From positions 1-64,000 of the forward strand of contig PMOK01000276.1 in the NCBI GenBank assembly GCA_003162425.1: DNA of 64,000 bases, read 5' to 3'. Positions 53,910-63,552 of the stretch are shown piece by piece; the first letter of the stretch is position 1; every line of letters starts with the position of its first letter. A program made the translations under genes and the position numbers. The notes under the pieces were generated by a model. That model searched no databases. It saw only the letters and a list, made by a program, of their open reading frames with translations, and was not told the origin of the DNA. The DNA is from Bryobacterales bacterium (GTDB lineage: Bacteria; Acidobacteriota; Terriglobia; Bryobacterales; Bryobacteraceae).

Positions 53910-54353
53910 TCACTTCCCCGCAGGTACCCGCCGCCGCAACTCGTCGAAAAAGTTGAAGAGGAACACTACCTCGTGTTCCTGCTTGGGCGGTTGCGCGGAT
54001 TCCACAGGCGTGAGCACCAACATGCGCTTGCCGTCTGGCGCAAGGTCCCCATCTCGGATTTTGTCCAGCTTGTCGGTCCATACCCGCGGTTTATCGGCCA
54101 CGAGAGTGTCGCCCTTTACCGAGTAACTAACGCCCATGAGCTCACCGCCTGAAGCGTAAATCAGCACGTGTCCGCTCCGCAACCAGAATGGCCTCACGCC
54201 GCCATTGTTCGAGATCTGCGACTTTCCAGCCTGCCCGGACGACGGCGGTGCAACGCCCGGACGTACACTTCATTCTTCCCCGAGTCGTTCGAGCTATACG
54301 CCAGCCATCGTCCGTCGGGCGAGAACATCGTGTCTTGATCGAGAACTCGAGCG
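53910..54353 (-). pseudogene. relic: C-terminus of a kinase/PD40 propeller protein
   Basis: Two frames together give MFSPDGRWLAYSSNDSGKNE (about 54355-54255), then, after a shift near 54235, RPFWLRSGHVLIYASGGELM and the characteristic end VFLFNFFDELRRRVPAGK. This is the last blade of a PD40-type kinase propeller. The N-terminal kinase is missing and the preceding sequence is a cupin relic, so it is a dead fragment. Confidence 0.7.
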
Positions 54354-54537
54354 CGGCACGTGCATTGAAATGTACGATAGCGCTTCGTCGACTGCACTAA
54401 ACCAGTGTGGCGTGTTTTCCGGAATGATCAGCACGTCACCCTTGCGAATCTGCTACGTTGCCCCACCGCTCGGCTGATCGGGCATGCGTCCAGTCACCAG
54501 CGTGGCTGAACCCCTGATGACGTAGTACAACTCCGCT
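54354..54537 (-). pseudogene. relic: cupin-domain protein fragment
   Basis: The minus strand reads AELYYVIRGSATLVTGRMPD, then an in-frame TAG, then QIRKGDVLIIPENTPHWF and SAVDEALSYISMHVPR. This is the metal-binding barrel of a cupin with its second-motif PxxxxH. The start is absent and a stop interrupts it, so it is a relic squeezed between two PD40 remnants. Confidence 0.65.
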
Positions 54538-54608
54538 CGTCCTTATGGATCGACCCAGTCGCTGGAGGATTCTTCGTCACCGCCGCTACCGGCGAGTGAT
54601 GTTATTTG

Positions 54609-54715
54609 CCTGCCGGGCGCGCGCCGCTCCAATTCATCGGACCAGTTCAGCACCATGTCGATTTGCGCCGGCGCTTGTTCGCTTCCCTGATCAGGAAGCG
54701 CTGGCCGTCCGGCCT
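54609..54715 (-). pseudogene. relic: second kinase/PD40 C-terminus
   Basis: The frames give RPDGQRFLIREANK and, after a shift, APAQIDMVLNWSDELERRAP, which is the usual end of acidobacterial PD40 kinases. Only about 35 codons remain. Confidence 0.6.
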
Positions 54716-54770
54716 CCCTCGTCTATGGCTACGTAAGGTAACCTTGCATAATTGACTGGAGACATTGGCC

Positions 54771-56351
54771 ATGTCGCGCATGAAGTGGGAAAGGATCGTA
54801 TCGGGCACGTTTTTCGCCGTATTACTGATACTTGGTCTGACCGTTTATAAAGACTATGGCGTTTCATGGGATGAAGGAATGAGTCGAACCAATGGGACGT
54901 GGAACTACAATTACGTCACCAGCGGAGATCGTGAATCGTTCGACTCCAAATCCCTTCAGGCCACTCAGTCCGGCTATTACGAGCGTTACTATGGGAGCGC
55001 ATTCGATCTGGGCCTTGTCACTCTCGAGCGCGTACTGCGGTTGACCGATTCACGCTCGGTTTATCTGATGCGGCATCTGGCAACATTTGGTGTTTTTTAC
55101 CTCGGCACACTTGCCTTTTACTGGCTGCTGCGCAGGCGATTCGGGGATTGGCGTCTGGCCCTCCTGGGAGCCGTGTTTCTGGTGTTGAGTCCGCGACTTT
55201 TCGCCGACGCCTTTTATAATCCCAAGGATCTGCCCTTCCTGGCGTTGGTCCAAATTGCCCTCGCATCCATGATTTTCTTCCTCGACAATATGTCTTGGCA
55301 ACGCGCCCTGTTGCACGGATTGGCGTGCGCGCTTTGCATCGACATCCGCATCTTCGGCCTGCTTCTGCCGGTCATTACTGTTGTACTGGCTGTGCCCCGT
55401 TTGTGGGAACTGCATTCAGCGGGCCAACGCGTGCGTGCCAACACAGCCAGCCTGGGCATTTGTCTTGGCGCCATCGCGTGTGGTACGTACGCGTTCTGGC
55501 CTCTCCTCTGGACGCATCCGGTAACGAATTTCCTGAAAGCATTGAGAGCTCTTGGGCGGGTCCCGTGGTCCGGCACGATCCTTTATATCGGCCAAGTCGT
55601 TCCTGCCGGAAAGCTCCCCTGGCACTATCTCTTCGTTTGGATTGCGATTACCACGCCGCTGCTCTATCTGATTCTCTTCGCGGCAGGATTGATCCACTGC
55701 CTATTCAAGGCGCTGACCCATCCCTGGCGGTGGCTGCTGGAGGATGCATTGGAAGTCGCGTTCCTCGTGACACTGACAGCGCCGTTAGCTGCGGTGGTGA
55801 TTCTCCATTCGAACGTCTACGACGGTTGGAGGCATTTGTATTTCACTTATCCGCCGCTGCTCTATTTTTCGATCTTGGGTGTTGCCATCGTAACCTCTTG
55901 GCTGTCTCGGCTGGGCAAAGTTGCTGTTCCCGCTAGGGTTTTGGCTGCGCTGACCGTAGTCTTGTGTTTGCTGCAGGTTTTCTGGACGATGATTCGCTAT
56001 CATCCGCTGCAAAATATCTACTTCAACCAGCTCGCCGGGCGCAACCTGACGGAAATTCGCCGACGCTTCGAAATGGATTACTGGGGGCTATCTCAACGAA
56101 AAGCTTTAGAGAGGCTGCTCGCAATCGACCCTTCACCGGCCATCCGCGTATCGGCACCCACAAGCATCAACGCCGCAATCCTTCCGCCCGCATTACGGAA
56201 TCGCCTGGAATTCACAAAACCAGAATCTGCAACATACCTTATATCGTTCTATCGCTGGCATCCTGAGGACTACCCCCAGGAAGACGAAGTCGACTCCATC
56301 CGGGTTGATGGAGCGAAAATTTGCGTGATTCAACGAATACGTGGCAAGTGA
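54771..56351 (+). CDS. ArnT/PMT-like membrane glycosyltransferase
   Basis: About 526 residues with roughly ten membrane helices (TFFAVLLILGLTVY, LGTLAFYWLLRRR, LALLGAVFLVLSPRLFADAF, IFGLLLPVITVVLAV and others). The first loop holds YGVSWDEGMSR, whose Asp-Glu pair matches the catalytic acid motif of GT-C enzymes that use polyprenyl-phosphate sugars. Target and sugar cannot be named. ATG at 54771 has GGAGA upstream; TTG at 54765 is an alternative. It stands alone, flanked by kinase relics. Confidence 0.82.
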   Translation: MSRMKWERIVSGTFFAVLLILGLTVYKDYGVSWDEGMSRTNGTWNYNYVTSGDRESFDSKSLQATQSGYYERYYGSAFDLGLVTLERVLRLTDSRSVYLMRHLATFGVFYLGTLAFYWLLRRRFGDWRLALLGAVFLVLSPRLFADAFYNPKDLPFLALVQIALASMIFFLDNMSWQRALLHGLACALCIDIRIFGLLLPVITVVLAVPRLWELHSAGQRVRANTASLGICLGAIACGTYAFWPLLWTHPVTNFLKALRALGRVPWSGTILYIGQVVPAGKLPWHYLFVWIAITTPLLYLILFAAGLIHCLFKALTHPWRWLLEDALEVAFLVTLTAPLAAVVILHSNVYDGWRHLYFTYPPLLYFSILGVAIVTSWLSRLGKVAVPARVLAALTVVLCLLQVFWTMIRYHPLQNIYFNQLAGRNLTEIRRRFEMDYWGLSQRKALERLLAIDPSPAIRVSAPTSINAAILPPALRNRLEFTKPESATYLISFYRWHPEDYPQEDEVDSIRVDGAKICVIQRIRGK

Positions 56352-56364
56352 CATCCCTGCGGCG

Positions 56365-56530
56365 AGTGCTCCAAGACCAGCTCCGTGACCAGTGCTCTGA
56401 CGTCGTTCGATTCTTCCACTCCGTGTATGGTGGCGATGTTTGGATAATTCAAAGAAGCGACCACCTGCGCTTCGCGCTCAAACCGAGCCAGTCGCTCGGG
56501 ATCTTATGCGAGAGCCGTCAGAATGCGAAT
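56365..56530 (-). pseudogene. relic: kinase N-lobe fragment
   Basis: The minus strand reads DPERLARFEREAQVVASLNY, then PNIATIHGVEESNDVRALVT and ELVLE, the segment from helix C to the hinge of a Pkn-type kinase. A stop lies directly before DPERL and similarity ends after LVLE. Nothing else of the gene is here. The remaining spacer to 56898 has only a repeat copy. Confidence 0.75.
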
Positions 56531-56686
56531 AGGTCCTGAGTGACGGCGCATCCGGAAGTTATCTTGGCGTTTCGGTCCAGATGTCCCATTCGAGGAAGTT
56601 TCACCTGGACGTGTTGTGACTCGTGGGCTTGCGACCGCTACTTGGCCAATCATTACCCGCCGAGAGTCGCAAGGGGGTTACCATTG

Positions 56687-56712
56687 GTGTTGATAACAGC
56701 CCTTCCCACCAC
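56687..56712 (+). repeat. dispersed intergenic repeat, copy 4 (short)
   Basis: The partner of 48859-48884 with two mismatches in 26 nt. It lies between a kinase relic and the intact kinase gene. Confidence 0.5.
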
Positions 56713-56897
56713 AGATGTGGATCAGTCCCGTGAAACGATCTCACATGACGAGAAGCCGACTCTTCGGGCGGAATCTGGCCCAACCCTGCTCCGAGGCCTC
56801 GGCCTGCCCATGGCCGGTTTGCTCGCTCACAAATGCCTCGCCGTTCGTCGTGTAGCTCGGAACGGCGCTATTCAGATGGCTTCCCGCAAGGTGGCTT

Positions 56898-59753
56898 CTA
56901 ATGAAAGTTCTCAACCAGCATAATATCCGAACCGGCCCGTTCGAGCTGCATATACACCAAGTGCCGCCCGTCAGGCGAAAGACAAATAGCAGGAGCCGCA
57001 TAGTTGACCGGCATCCCCAGCGCGGCTAACTCGGTGATCCGTTTGGACGCCAGATCAAGGAATTTCAAGCGCACCCTTCCGAATCGCAACGATTCCGACG
57101 CTTCCAAGAAATAGATCCCCTGTGGGGCAAGCGCCCACCAACCCCAATATTGTAAAGACTCAAGAACTGGCTCCTCCCGGTCGTTCGGGACAGCGAGTGC
57201 TTTCCTCCACAGCCCAATCTTTCCTCGTCCCTTCGCGTAGTAGAGATACCTGCCGTCGGCGGACTCGAACGCGTCCAGACCACCTCCCTGAGTCACCTGC
57301 ACCGCCGGCGTGGAAGGCGATTCACCCGTGTCCGCGGGTACTTTCCAGATCTGCTGTTCACCGCTCCTCATGGACATAAAGTAAATCCACCGGCCGTCGC
57401 GGGACCAACTCGGCTCAACGTCCTCTCCCGCATAAGTGGTGATGCGCCGCGGCGTTCCGCCATCTGGCCTGATGACAAATATATCGGCGTTGCCGTTCGG
57501 CCGCGAATCAAAAGCGATCCAGGAGCCATCGGGTGACCACCGGGGCGAACCTGAATCACTTTCGAACCTGGTCAACTGAACCGCTCCCCGTCCCTCTGAG
57601 TCGCCTACCCAGACCTCCTTGAAACCTGCCCGATTGGAGCCGAAAGCTATCCGGCTGCCGTCCGGCGAGTAAGACGGATCCCACTGACCGCGTGCCGAAT
57701 TTTCGAGACGGACTGCCGGCGCCGCAACTGGTGGAATTTTGCCGCTCAGATCGATGCGCCAGAAACTGTCCATACGATCAGATACGACATACGCGAGACT
57801 GTTGCCATGACGAGCGACCGCGGGAGTAGCTACCGTTTCGGCGCTGGACGTGACGGCATGTGGCGTTCTCCCTGTGACCGGAATACGCCAGAGACGGCCA
57901 TTGTTCGAGGAGAAAACGATTGCGCCGCCGTCGGGCATCCAAGCGCCGCTGGTTGCGTCTCGCGCCAGCAAGCGAGGCTGGCCGCCGTCGACCGCCCTCA
58001 AGTAGATGTTCCCGACCGAGTCGGCAGTCGATCCAACGAACGCAATAGTCTTGCCGTCCGGCGAAAGAGCCGGACTACGCAAATCTCCAAGGGACGCCCC
58101 GGAATTTGAAATAAGGGACTGGTGTTGTCCGGTATCGATGGCTACCGACGAGAGTCGAGGCGGCAGCCGCGCCGAACTCCCAGAGACAACAGAGCGCTTG
58201 CCGCCCGGAAGGAAATCGAAAAACGAGACGCCCAGAAATTCCGAACCCTCAGAGACAATCAGATGCTTGCCGTCTGGAAACCAGTCGAGTCCTGCGCAGA
58301 ATTCGATCGGAGTAACCAGGCGCGCTGGTCCTCCGAGCGCTGAAACGACGTAGACTCCGGAGCCGCCGGGAAGGTATCGCAAGAAGGCCACCCATTGTCC
58401 GTCGGGAGACCAGGCCGGGAGACTATCGGCTCCCGGCGGGTTGGTCAGGCGAAGCGTGGTCCCGGTCCCGATCAACTTCACGTAAATGCTTGAATCGCTG
58501 CCATCCTGCGACCACCGGTATGCGATCTGTTTGCCATCGGGCGAAAAATATGGAGTTCGCACCCATCCAGGTAGGCCGGTGAGTGGGATTTCCTGGGACG
58601 GTTGGCCCGTGCGGTCGGCCCCGCGCTTGGTCTCCCAAATAGTTGCCACGATCGCAATTGCAGCGAGACAAATCCCGGCCGAGACCATGCCGCGCCCGCG
58701 CGGTGGAGGCTTCACGTCCTGCTCGGGCGCATCAATGGCGATGCGTGCTTCCCCGATGGCTTGCAGTCTTTGCTTGCGGTCGCGTTCCAGGCACCTACTA
58801 AGCAGCTTGTGGATTCTCGGCGGCGTCGCAGCGGGCAACGCGCTCCAGTCGGGACTTCCTCGTAGTATCCCTGCCAAAATTTCGGTGACCGATTCGCCTG
58901 GGAACGCGCGCCTTCCCGTCAGCATTTCGTATAGGACCACACCGAACGCCCAAATATCCGCCCGCTTGTCCACTGTGTCACCGCGCGCCTGCTCGGGACT
59001 CATGTACGCGGCCGTCCCGAAGATGACCCCGCTGCGGGTGGGCGATAGCATTGCGGTTGGCGCCTCCGCTGGGTCACTTGCCGCAACAGGCTCTTCCACT
59101 TTCGCCAGACCAAAGTCCAGCACCTTCACGACACCCGCCGGCGTCACCATAATGTTGGCCGGCTTCAAGTCGCGATGGATGATTCCTTTTTCATGAGCGG
59201 CTTCCAGCGCCTCTGCAATCTGTCGGGCGTAGGTGAGCGACTTTTCAATCGGCAGCGGGCCTGATTTGATCAGCGAAGCGAGCGTCTCGCCCTCCACCAA
59301 CTCCATCACCAGCGCTTGCGATTCTACTCCGTAGATCTGCCCGATGTTCGGATGATTCAGCGACGCCAGAACCTTCGCTTCACGATTGAAACGGGCGAGT
59401 CTGTCGGGGTCCTGCGCGAGAGAGTCCGGCAAGACCTTGATAGCGACCTCACGGCCAAGCTTAGTGTCCTTGGCTCGGTACACCACGCCCATGCCGCCCC
59501 GGCCCAGCATCGCCAGGATCTGGTAGTGCCCCACCTGAGTACCGGCGGGTAACTGGATTACGCTGGATTCGCCCAGCAGATCCGCGGCAGGTTGATCGAG
59601 TAGGGCGCCACTGCTCGGCTGCACAAGCAGAGCTTCCACCTCTCCGCGGATCTCTGGATCAGCCTGGGCCAGCAGCGCGGCGCGTTCGGCCGGCGAACGC
59701 TCCACAACCGACTCGTAGAGTTTTTCGATATTGCGCCAGCGCTCGGGGTCCAT
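56898..59753 (-). CDS. Ser/Thr kinase with PD40 propeller, ECF-sigma-linked
   Basis: About 951 residues. A short helical head ([27 protein letters not shown]) typical of kinases encoded next to ECF sigma factors precedes the kinase domain (about 70-335): [58 protein letters not shown] membrane helix lies near 380 ([20 protein letters not shown]). The C-terminal propeller has PD40 units ([47 protein letters not shown]). The ATG at 59753 is chosen because the upstream residues lack family likeness. Sits next to a divergent ECF sigma gene. Confidence 0.92.
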   Translation of the reverse strand: MDPERWRNIEKLYESVVERSPAERAALLAQADPEIRGEVEALLVQPSSGALLDQPAADLLGESSVIQLPAGTQVGHYQILAMLGRGGMGVVYRAKDTKLGREVAIKVLPDSLAQDPDRLARFNREAKVLASLNHPNIGQIYGVESQALVMELVEGETLASLIKSGPLPIEKSLTYARQIAEALEAAHEKGIIHRDLKPANIMVTPAGVVKVLDFGLAKVEEPVAASDPAEAPTAMLSPTRSGVIFGTAAYMSPEQARGDTVDKRADIWAFGVVLYEMLTGRRAFPGESVTEILAGILRGSPDWSALPAATPPRIHKLLSRCLERDRKQRLQAIGEARIAIDAPEQDVKPPPRGRGMVSAGICLAAIAIVATIWETKRGADRTGQPSQEIPLTGLPGWVRTPYFSPDGKQIAYRWSQDGSDSSIYVKLIGTGTTLRLTNPPGADSLPAWSPDGQWVAFLRYLPGGSGVYVVSALGGPARLVTPIEFCAGLDWFPDGKHLIVSEGSEFLGVSFFDFLPGGKRSVVSGSSARLPPRLSSVAIDTGQHQSLISNSGASLGDLRSPALSPDGKTIAFVGSTADSVGNIYLRAVDGGQPRLLARDATSGAWMPDGGAIVFSSNNGRLWRIPVTGRTPHAVTSSAETVATPAVARHGNSLAYVVSDRMDSFWRIDLSGKIPPVAAPAVRLENSARGQWDPSYSPDGSRIAFGSNRAGFKEVWVGDSEGRGAVQLTRFESDSGSPRWSPDGSWIAFDSRPNGNADIFVIRPDGGTPRRITTYAGEDVEPSWSRDGRWIYFMSMRSGEQQIWKVPADTGESPSTPAVQVTQGGGLDAFESADGRYLYYAKGRGKIGLWRKALAVPNDREEPVLESLQYWGWWALAPQGIYFLEASESLRFGRVRLKFLDLASKRITELAALGMPVNYAAPAICLSPDGRHLVYMQLERAGSDIMLVENFH

Positions 59754-59778
59754 TACCTGACGGCTTGTCTCATCAATC

Positions 59779-60342
59779 TTACTGCACGTGGTTGCTGGCC
59801 AACAGCGAGCGGGCTTCACGCGCGTCCAAACCGCGCTGAATCAGATCGACGTCTTCATCCGTGAAGGGGAGCGGCTTCCAAGTCATTTGTGCGAAGTCAT
59901 TTGAATCCCACTGCGCTTTCATTACGCCGCTTTCCGAGTGCCGGGGGATTCCTTGCAGGATGTGAGTTACCTCGTGGACCAGCACGTGCGCTAGCACTGA
60001 CGGCACTTGGTTGGGCGCCATCTTGCTTACTCTATCGTGGAAGATTACGATATGCGTGCCTTCGTAGGGCAGCGCATAAGCCAGTTCACCAGGCTTACGG
60101 TTTTCGGGAGCGCGGGTAGCAAGACTAATCACAATAGCCTCTTGCGAACCGGACTTGGAGCACCGCCAGCCGAGCTTTACGCCAATGGCAGCGAACATCC
60201 GTGAAGCTTGCGCCTGGGCCCGAACCACTTCCGAGGTAGGGGTCGTATCCATGCAAACCATGACTTTCCGTTGCGCCTCACCGGCGGCGCAAGTTGCTGC
60301 CGCCAGAATCGCCAGCGCCGTGATCTTCGTCTTGATGTCCAT
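59779..60342 (-). CDS. secreted metalloprotease-like protein (HEVTH)
   Basis: A 187-residue exported protein: signal peptide (KITALAILAAATCAAGEA), then a domain with VLAHVLVHEVTHILQGIPRH, the HExxH zinc motif. The opening MVCMDTTPTSEVVRAQAQAS and GTHIVIFHDRVSKM fit a small peptidase fold; the C-terminus is acidic. Peptidase activity is likely but the substrate is unknown. It is upstream of, and in line with, the PD40 kinase on the minus strand (25-nt gap), and divergent from the ECF sigma gene. Confidence 0.82.
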   Translation of the reverse strand: MDIKTKITALAILAAATCAAGEAQRKVMVCMDTTPTSEVVRAQAQASRMFAAIGVKLGWRCSKSGSQEAIVISLATRAPENRKPGELAYALPYEGTHIVIFHDRVSKMAPNQVPSVLAHVLVHEVTHILQGIPRHSESGVMKAQWDSNDFAQMTWKPLPFTDEDVDLIQRGLDAREARSLLASNHVQ

Positions 60343-60447
60343 GGTTCCCTCCCGTCGGTCGCTCCTGAGGCGCGAACGGGAGGGAAAAACTTGAACGAGA
60401 CATCAATCTTTCTTGGTGGGATATAATTCTCGGGGACCCCAGATCAC

Positions 60448-61020
60448 ATGGCCGAGGCTCAAGTCTCTGAAACCACTCAACTTCTGAGGGCCTGGGCGAA
60501 CGGCGATCAGGCCGCGCTAGAGCAGCTCACGCCCAGGGTCTACCAAGAGCTTCGGCGCATCGCCGGCCATTTCATGCAGAATGAGCGCCCAGGCCGCACC
60601 CTGCAGACCACGGCTCTGGTACACGAAGCATACTTGCGGCTGATCGACGTTACTAATGTGGACTGGCAGCACCGAGCCCACTTCTTCGCCGTGTCGGCCA
60701 CCATGATGCGTCGGATTCTGCTGGATCGGGCGCGGAAGCGCGGGGCCGGCAAGCGAGGCGGTCAATCGCCGCGCGTTAATCTTGACGATGTCCCGGATCT
60801 CGGCTCGGGTCGTGCCCGTGAACTGGTGGCGCTCGACGATGCCCTGAATGCTCTTGCAGAGGTGGACGCGCGCAAGGCTCGTGTGATCGAACTCCGTTTC
60901 TTTGGCGGCCTGAGCGTGGAAGAGACGGCCGAGGTACTTAAGGTTTCATCGGATACCGTCCTGCGGGACTGGCGACTTGCCAGAGTCTGGCTCTTAGCCG
61001 AGATCAGTCGCCAGGGCTGA
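60448..61020 (+). CDS. ECF-type RNA polymerase sigma factor
   Basis: A 190-residue ECF sigma. Region 2: VYQELRRIAGHFMQNERPGR and LVHEAYLRL, with MMRRILLDRARKRGAGKRGG; region 4: KARVIELRFFGGLSVEETAE and VLKVSSDTVLRDWRLARVWL, the helix-turn-helix for the -35 element. Members of this subgroup are commonly encoded next to Ser/Thr kinases, as here (kinase at 56898-59753). No anti-sigma gene is seen, so the kinase pathway may control it (inference). Confidence 0.94.
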   Translation: MAEAQVSETTQLLRAWANGDQAALEQLTPRVYQELRRIAGHFMQNERPGRTLQTTALVHEAYLRLIDVTNVDWQHRAHFFAVSATMMRRILLDRARKRGAGKRGGQSPRVNLDDVPDLGSGRARELVALDDALNALAEVDARKARVIELRFFGGLSVEETAEVLKVSSDTVLRDWRLARVWLLAEISRQG

Positions 61021-61143
61021 ACCGCATTGGGAACGAAAAACGACCTTCAATGAGAATGGCGCTAGCCCCAACACTCCGATACCCGGCGCGGACCTGCGAC
61101 AGGCGTCTCCTCGTGTAGAATTTGATAGATCCAAGGGGGATTG

Positions 61144-61644
61144 ATGATGCTACGTTGTGAATTGCTGGTTACGTGTGTGGCGCTGTCCACGCTGCTGACG
61201 AGTTGCACGAATTCGACACCCGACACGCACGCTGCCGATGAGTTGGCTTTAAAGGACACCGAGGCGGCGTGGGTCAAAGACGCGGCGACGAAGGATCTGG
61301 AGAAGTTCATCGCATATTACGCGGACGATGGTTCGGTGTTGCTTCCGGATACACCGATCCTCACTGGGAAGGAGGCCATTCGCGGCGCGTTCAAACCGAT
61401 GCTGAGTGACCCGAATTTCGCGGTGACATTCGGAGCCACGAAAGTAGATGTGGCGAAGAGTGGCGATTTAGGCTACACCCAGGGTCCGTTTTCCATGACC
61501 ACTTCTGACCCGAAGACCAAAGCACCGGTAACGGAGAAGGGCAAATATCTGACGGTTTTCCGGAAGCAGGCCGATGGGGCCTGGAGGGCGGTCGAAGATA
61601 CGTTCATGTCCGACGCGCCACGGCGGGGCGAAGCGGTGAAGTAA
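61144..61644 (+). CDS. DUF4440/SnoaL-like lipoprotein
   Basis: A 166-residue lipoprotein with lipobox LSTLLTSC and an NTF2-like fold: WVKDAATKDLEKFIAYYADD, SVLLPDTPILTGKEAIRGAF, KYLTVFRKQADGAWRAVEDT. DUF4440 proteins have NTF2-like cavities and varied or unknown roles; no catalytic residues can be fixed. GGGGGATTG precedes ATG at 61144 (a further in-frame ATG at 61147). Confidence 0.85.
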   Translation: MMLRCELLVTCVALSTLLTSCTNSTPDTHAADELALKDTEAAWVKDAATKDLEKFIAYYADDGSVLLPDTPILTGKEAIRGAFKPMLSDPNFAVTFGATKVDVAKSGDLGYTQGPFSMTTSDPKTKAPVTEKGKYLTVFRKQADGAWRAVEDTFMSDAPRRGEAVK

Positions 61645-61772
61645 CTGTGGCAAAGCCATTTGCGCTTCAGTGCATCTGTTTCGCCGCAAATCGTGAGTGG
61701 GCCGAGGTTAGACGTGAAGTGACTGGTTGGATTATAATCATCCAGCCTAACAAGCGACGAAGGAGGTCCGCC

Positions 61773-63155
61773 TTGATTCCAGAATCTGCAGTACAGAAGT
61801 TCAGAGAATCTCTTCGGGGCCAGTCATTCTGTCCTGGTGAGCAGGGCTATGACGCTGTCCGAACCGTTCCTAACGCCATGATCGACCGGCGACCAGCCAT
61901 CATTGCGCGCTGTGTCGGCGCTGCCGATGTCATCGCGTGCGTCCGTTTCGCCCGCGAGCACGACGTTCTCGTTTCCGTTCGCGGTGGGGGGCACAGCGTT
62001 GCTGGGAAGTCAGTTTGTGACGGCGGTCTTATGATTGACCTCTCAGCGATGAAGGGCATACGCGTGGACCCTGTGAGGCGGACCGTCCGGGCTGAGGCAG
62101 GTCTCAAGCTCGCCGAGTTCGATCGCGAAACGCAAGCGTTTGGCCTGGCCACGACTCTCGGTCTTGTTCCGAACACCGGCATATCTGGACTGACACTCGG
62201 CGGCGGATTCGGCAATCTGATGGCAAAGCACGGCCTAGCGCTCGATAACCTGATCGGAGTGGATGTGGTCACGGCCGACGGCGGTCTGCTCACGGCGAAT
62301 GCTTCGGAAAACGAGGACCTCTTCTGGGGTATACGCGGCAGCAGCGGCAACCTAGGCATCGTGACCTCACTCGAATACCGGCTGCACGAAGTGGGGCCAG
62401 TGTTGGGGGGCGCCGTCTTCTTTCCGGTCGCAAAGACCAAGGATGCTTTACTTTTCTTTCGCGAATTTGCGGAGACTATCCCGGACGAGCTGGTGATTCA
62501 GGCTGGCGCATTTACAACTCCAGATGGCGTCCAGGTTTTCGGCGTTGCCGCTTGCTACTGCGGATCGTCCTTGTCTGAGGGCGAGAAGGTGCTGACCCCC
62601 TTGCGAAAGTTCGACTCCCCGATTGCTGACATTATTGGTGTCATGAGCTATTTGCAAGTGCAAAGCATGTTCGAACCATTCTTTCCACCCGGTCGCTACA
62701 CCTATGTGAAATCAAACTTCGTTCGTGCGCTGAATGATGAAGCTATTCAGGCGATGGCGGAGTACGCCGGGAAGAGCCCTTCCCCCTATACTTTTGCGCC
62801 TTTCATTGAGCACTGGCACGGCGCAGCCACTCGCGTCGGGGTCACTGATACTGCATTTGCTCATCGTCATTACTCTTACAACTTCATGGCCTGGTCGAGT
62901 TGGGACGGCCCATCCGACTCGGAGAAGAACATCCAATGGACGCGTGAGTGTTGGGAAGCGATGCATCCGTTTCTAGCGACAGGCTCCTATGTCAACTACG
63001 TCTCGGACGAGGGGGACGCCTTCGCGCGCGCAGCTTACGGCCCCAATTACGACCGGCTAGTGGCCTTGAAAGATAGGTACGACCCAACGAACTTTTTCCG
63101 CATGAACCACAACATCAAGCCGAGTCTTGCAGCACCGGCAGCAACAAGTGCCTAG
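61773..63155 (+). CDS. BBE-type FAD-linked oxidase
   Basis: A 460-residue flavin oxidase. The FAD-binding PCMH domain shows VRGGGHSVAGKSVCDGGLMI with the His that forms covalent 8-alpha-histidyl-FAD, and TTLGLVPNTGISGLTLGGGF; the position usually occupied by the second Cys attachment in bicovalent enzymes is not a Cys here, so single covalent linkage is likely. The C-terminal berberine-bridge motif is present: YVNYVSDEGDAFARAAYGPN and FFRMNHNIKP. Start: TTG at 61773 behind AAGGAGG; the open frame runs 42 codons further up without a ribosome site. Substrate unknown. Confidence 0.9.
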   Translation: MIPESAVQKFRESLRGQSFCPGEQGYDAVRTVPNAMIDRRPAIIARCVGAADVIACVRFAREHDVLVSVRGGGHSVAGKSVCDGGLMIDLSAMKGIRVDPVRRTVRAEAGLKLAEFDRETQAFGLATTLGLVPNTGISGLTLGGGFGNLMAKHGLALDNLIGVDVVTADGGLLTANASENEDLFWGIRGSSGNLGIVTSLEYRLHEVGPVLGGAVFFPVAKTKDALLFFREFAETIPDELVIQAGAFTTPDGVQVFGVAACYCGSSLSEGEKVLTPLRKFDSPIADIIGVMSYLQVQSMFEPFFPPGRYTYVKSNFVRALNDEAIQAMAEYAGKSPSPYTFAPFIEHWHGAATRVGVTDTAFAHRHYSYNFMAWSSWDGPSDSEKNIQWTRECWEAMHPFLATGSYVNYVSDEGDAFARAAYGPNYDRLVALKDRYDPTNFFRMNHNIKPSLAAPAATSA

Positions 63156-63552
63156 GGTAATCATGACCAGCCGTTCGCACGTGCGGAAGCCGCTTGTGAG
63201 CAAGATGCATGCAGAAACGGGACGTCCTCGGCGCTTTCGGCGGGACCGGCGGCGATTACTTTTGATATCAAACCTCCCCACCACCAATGCGCGTCAACTC
63301 CTGATAAACGCGCTTTGCTGATTGTGGCCAAAGGATCTACCTGACTGCGTAGTTGGCATCCCATGGATGGATCGCAGACCGTTGGGCGCGATGAAACCGT
63401 CTCAACTACGTCGAAGCAGGCGAGATCTGTATGGTCATTGCTTTCCGGTAAAATCCTTCTCATCTTTGTGTGCTGGTTTGCGTTCGAGTGTGAACGAATG
63501 CAAAGCTTGACTGTGAACTGAAAAGACAAAATAGGTATAGTCGGGAGGCTGC
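63156..63552. other. intergenic, no gene supported
   Basis: No gene is supported. A sequence at 63261-63285 (TTTGATATCAAACCTCCCCACCAC) resembles the dispersed repeat but is weak. A Shine-Dalgarno (GGGAGG) ends the spacer. Confidence 0.4.
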
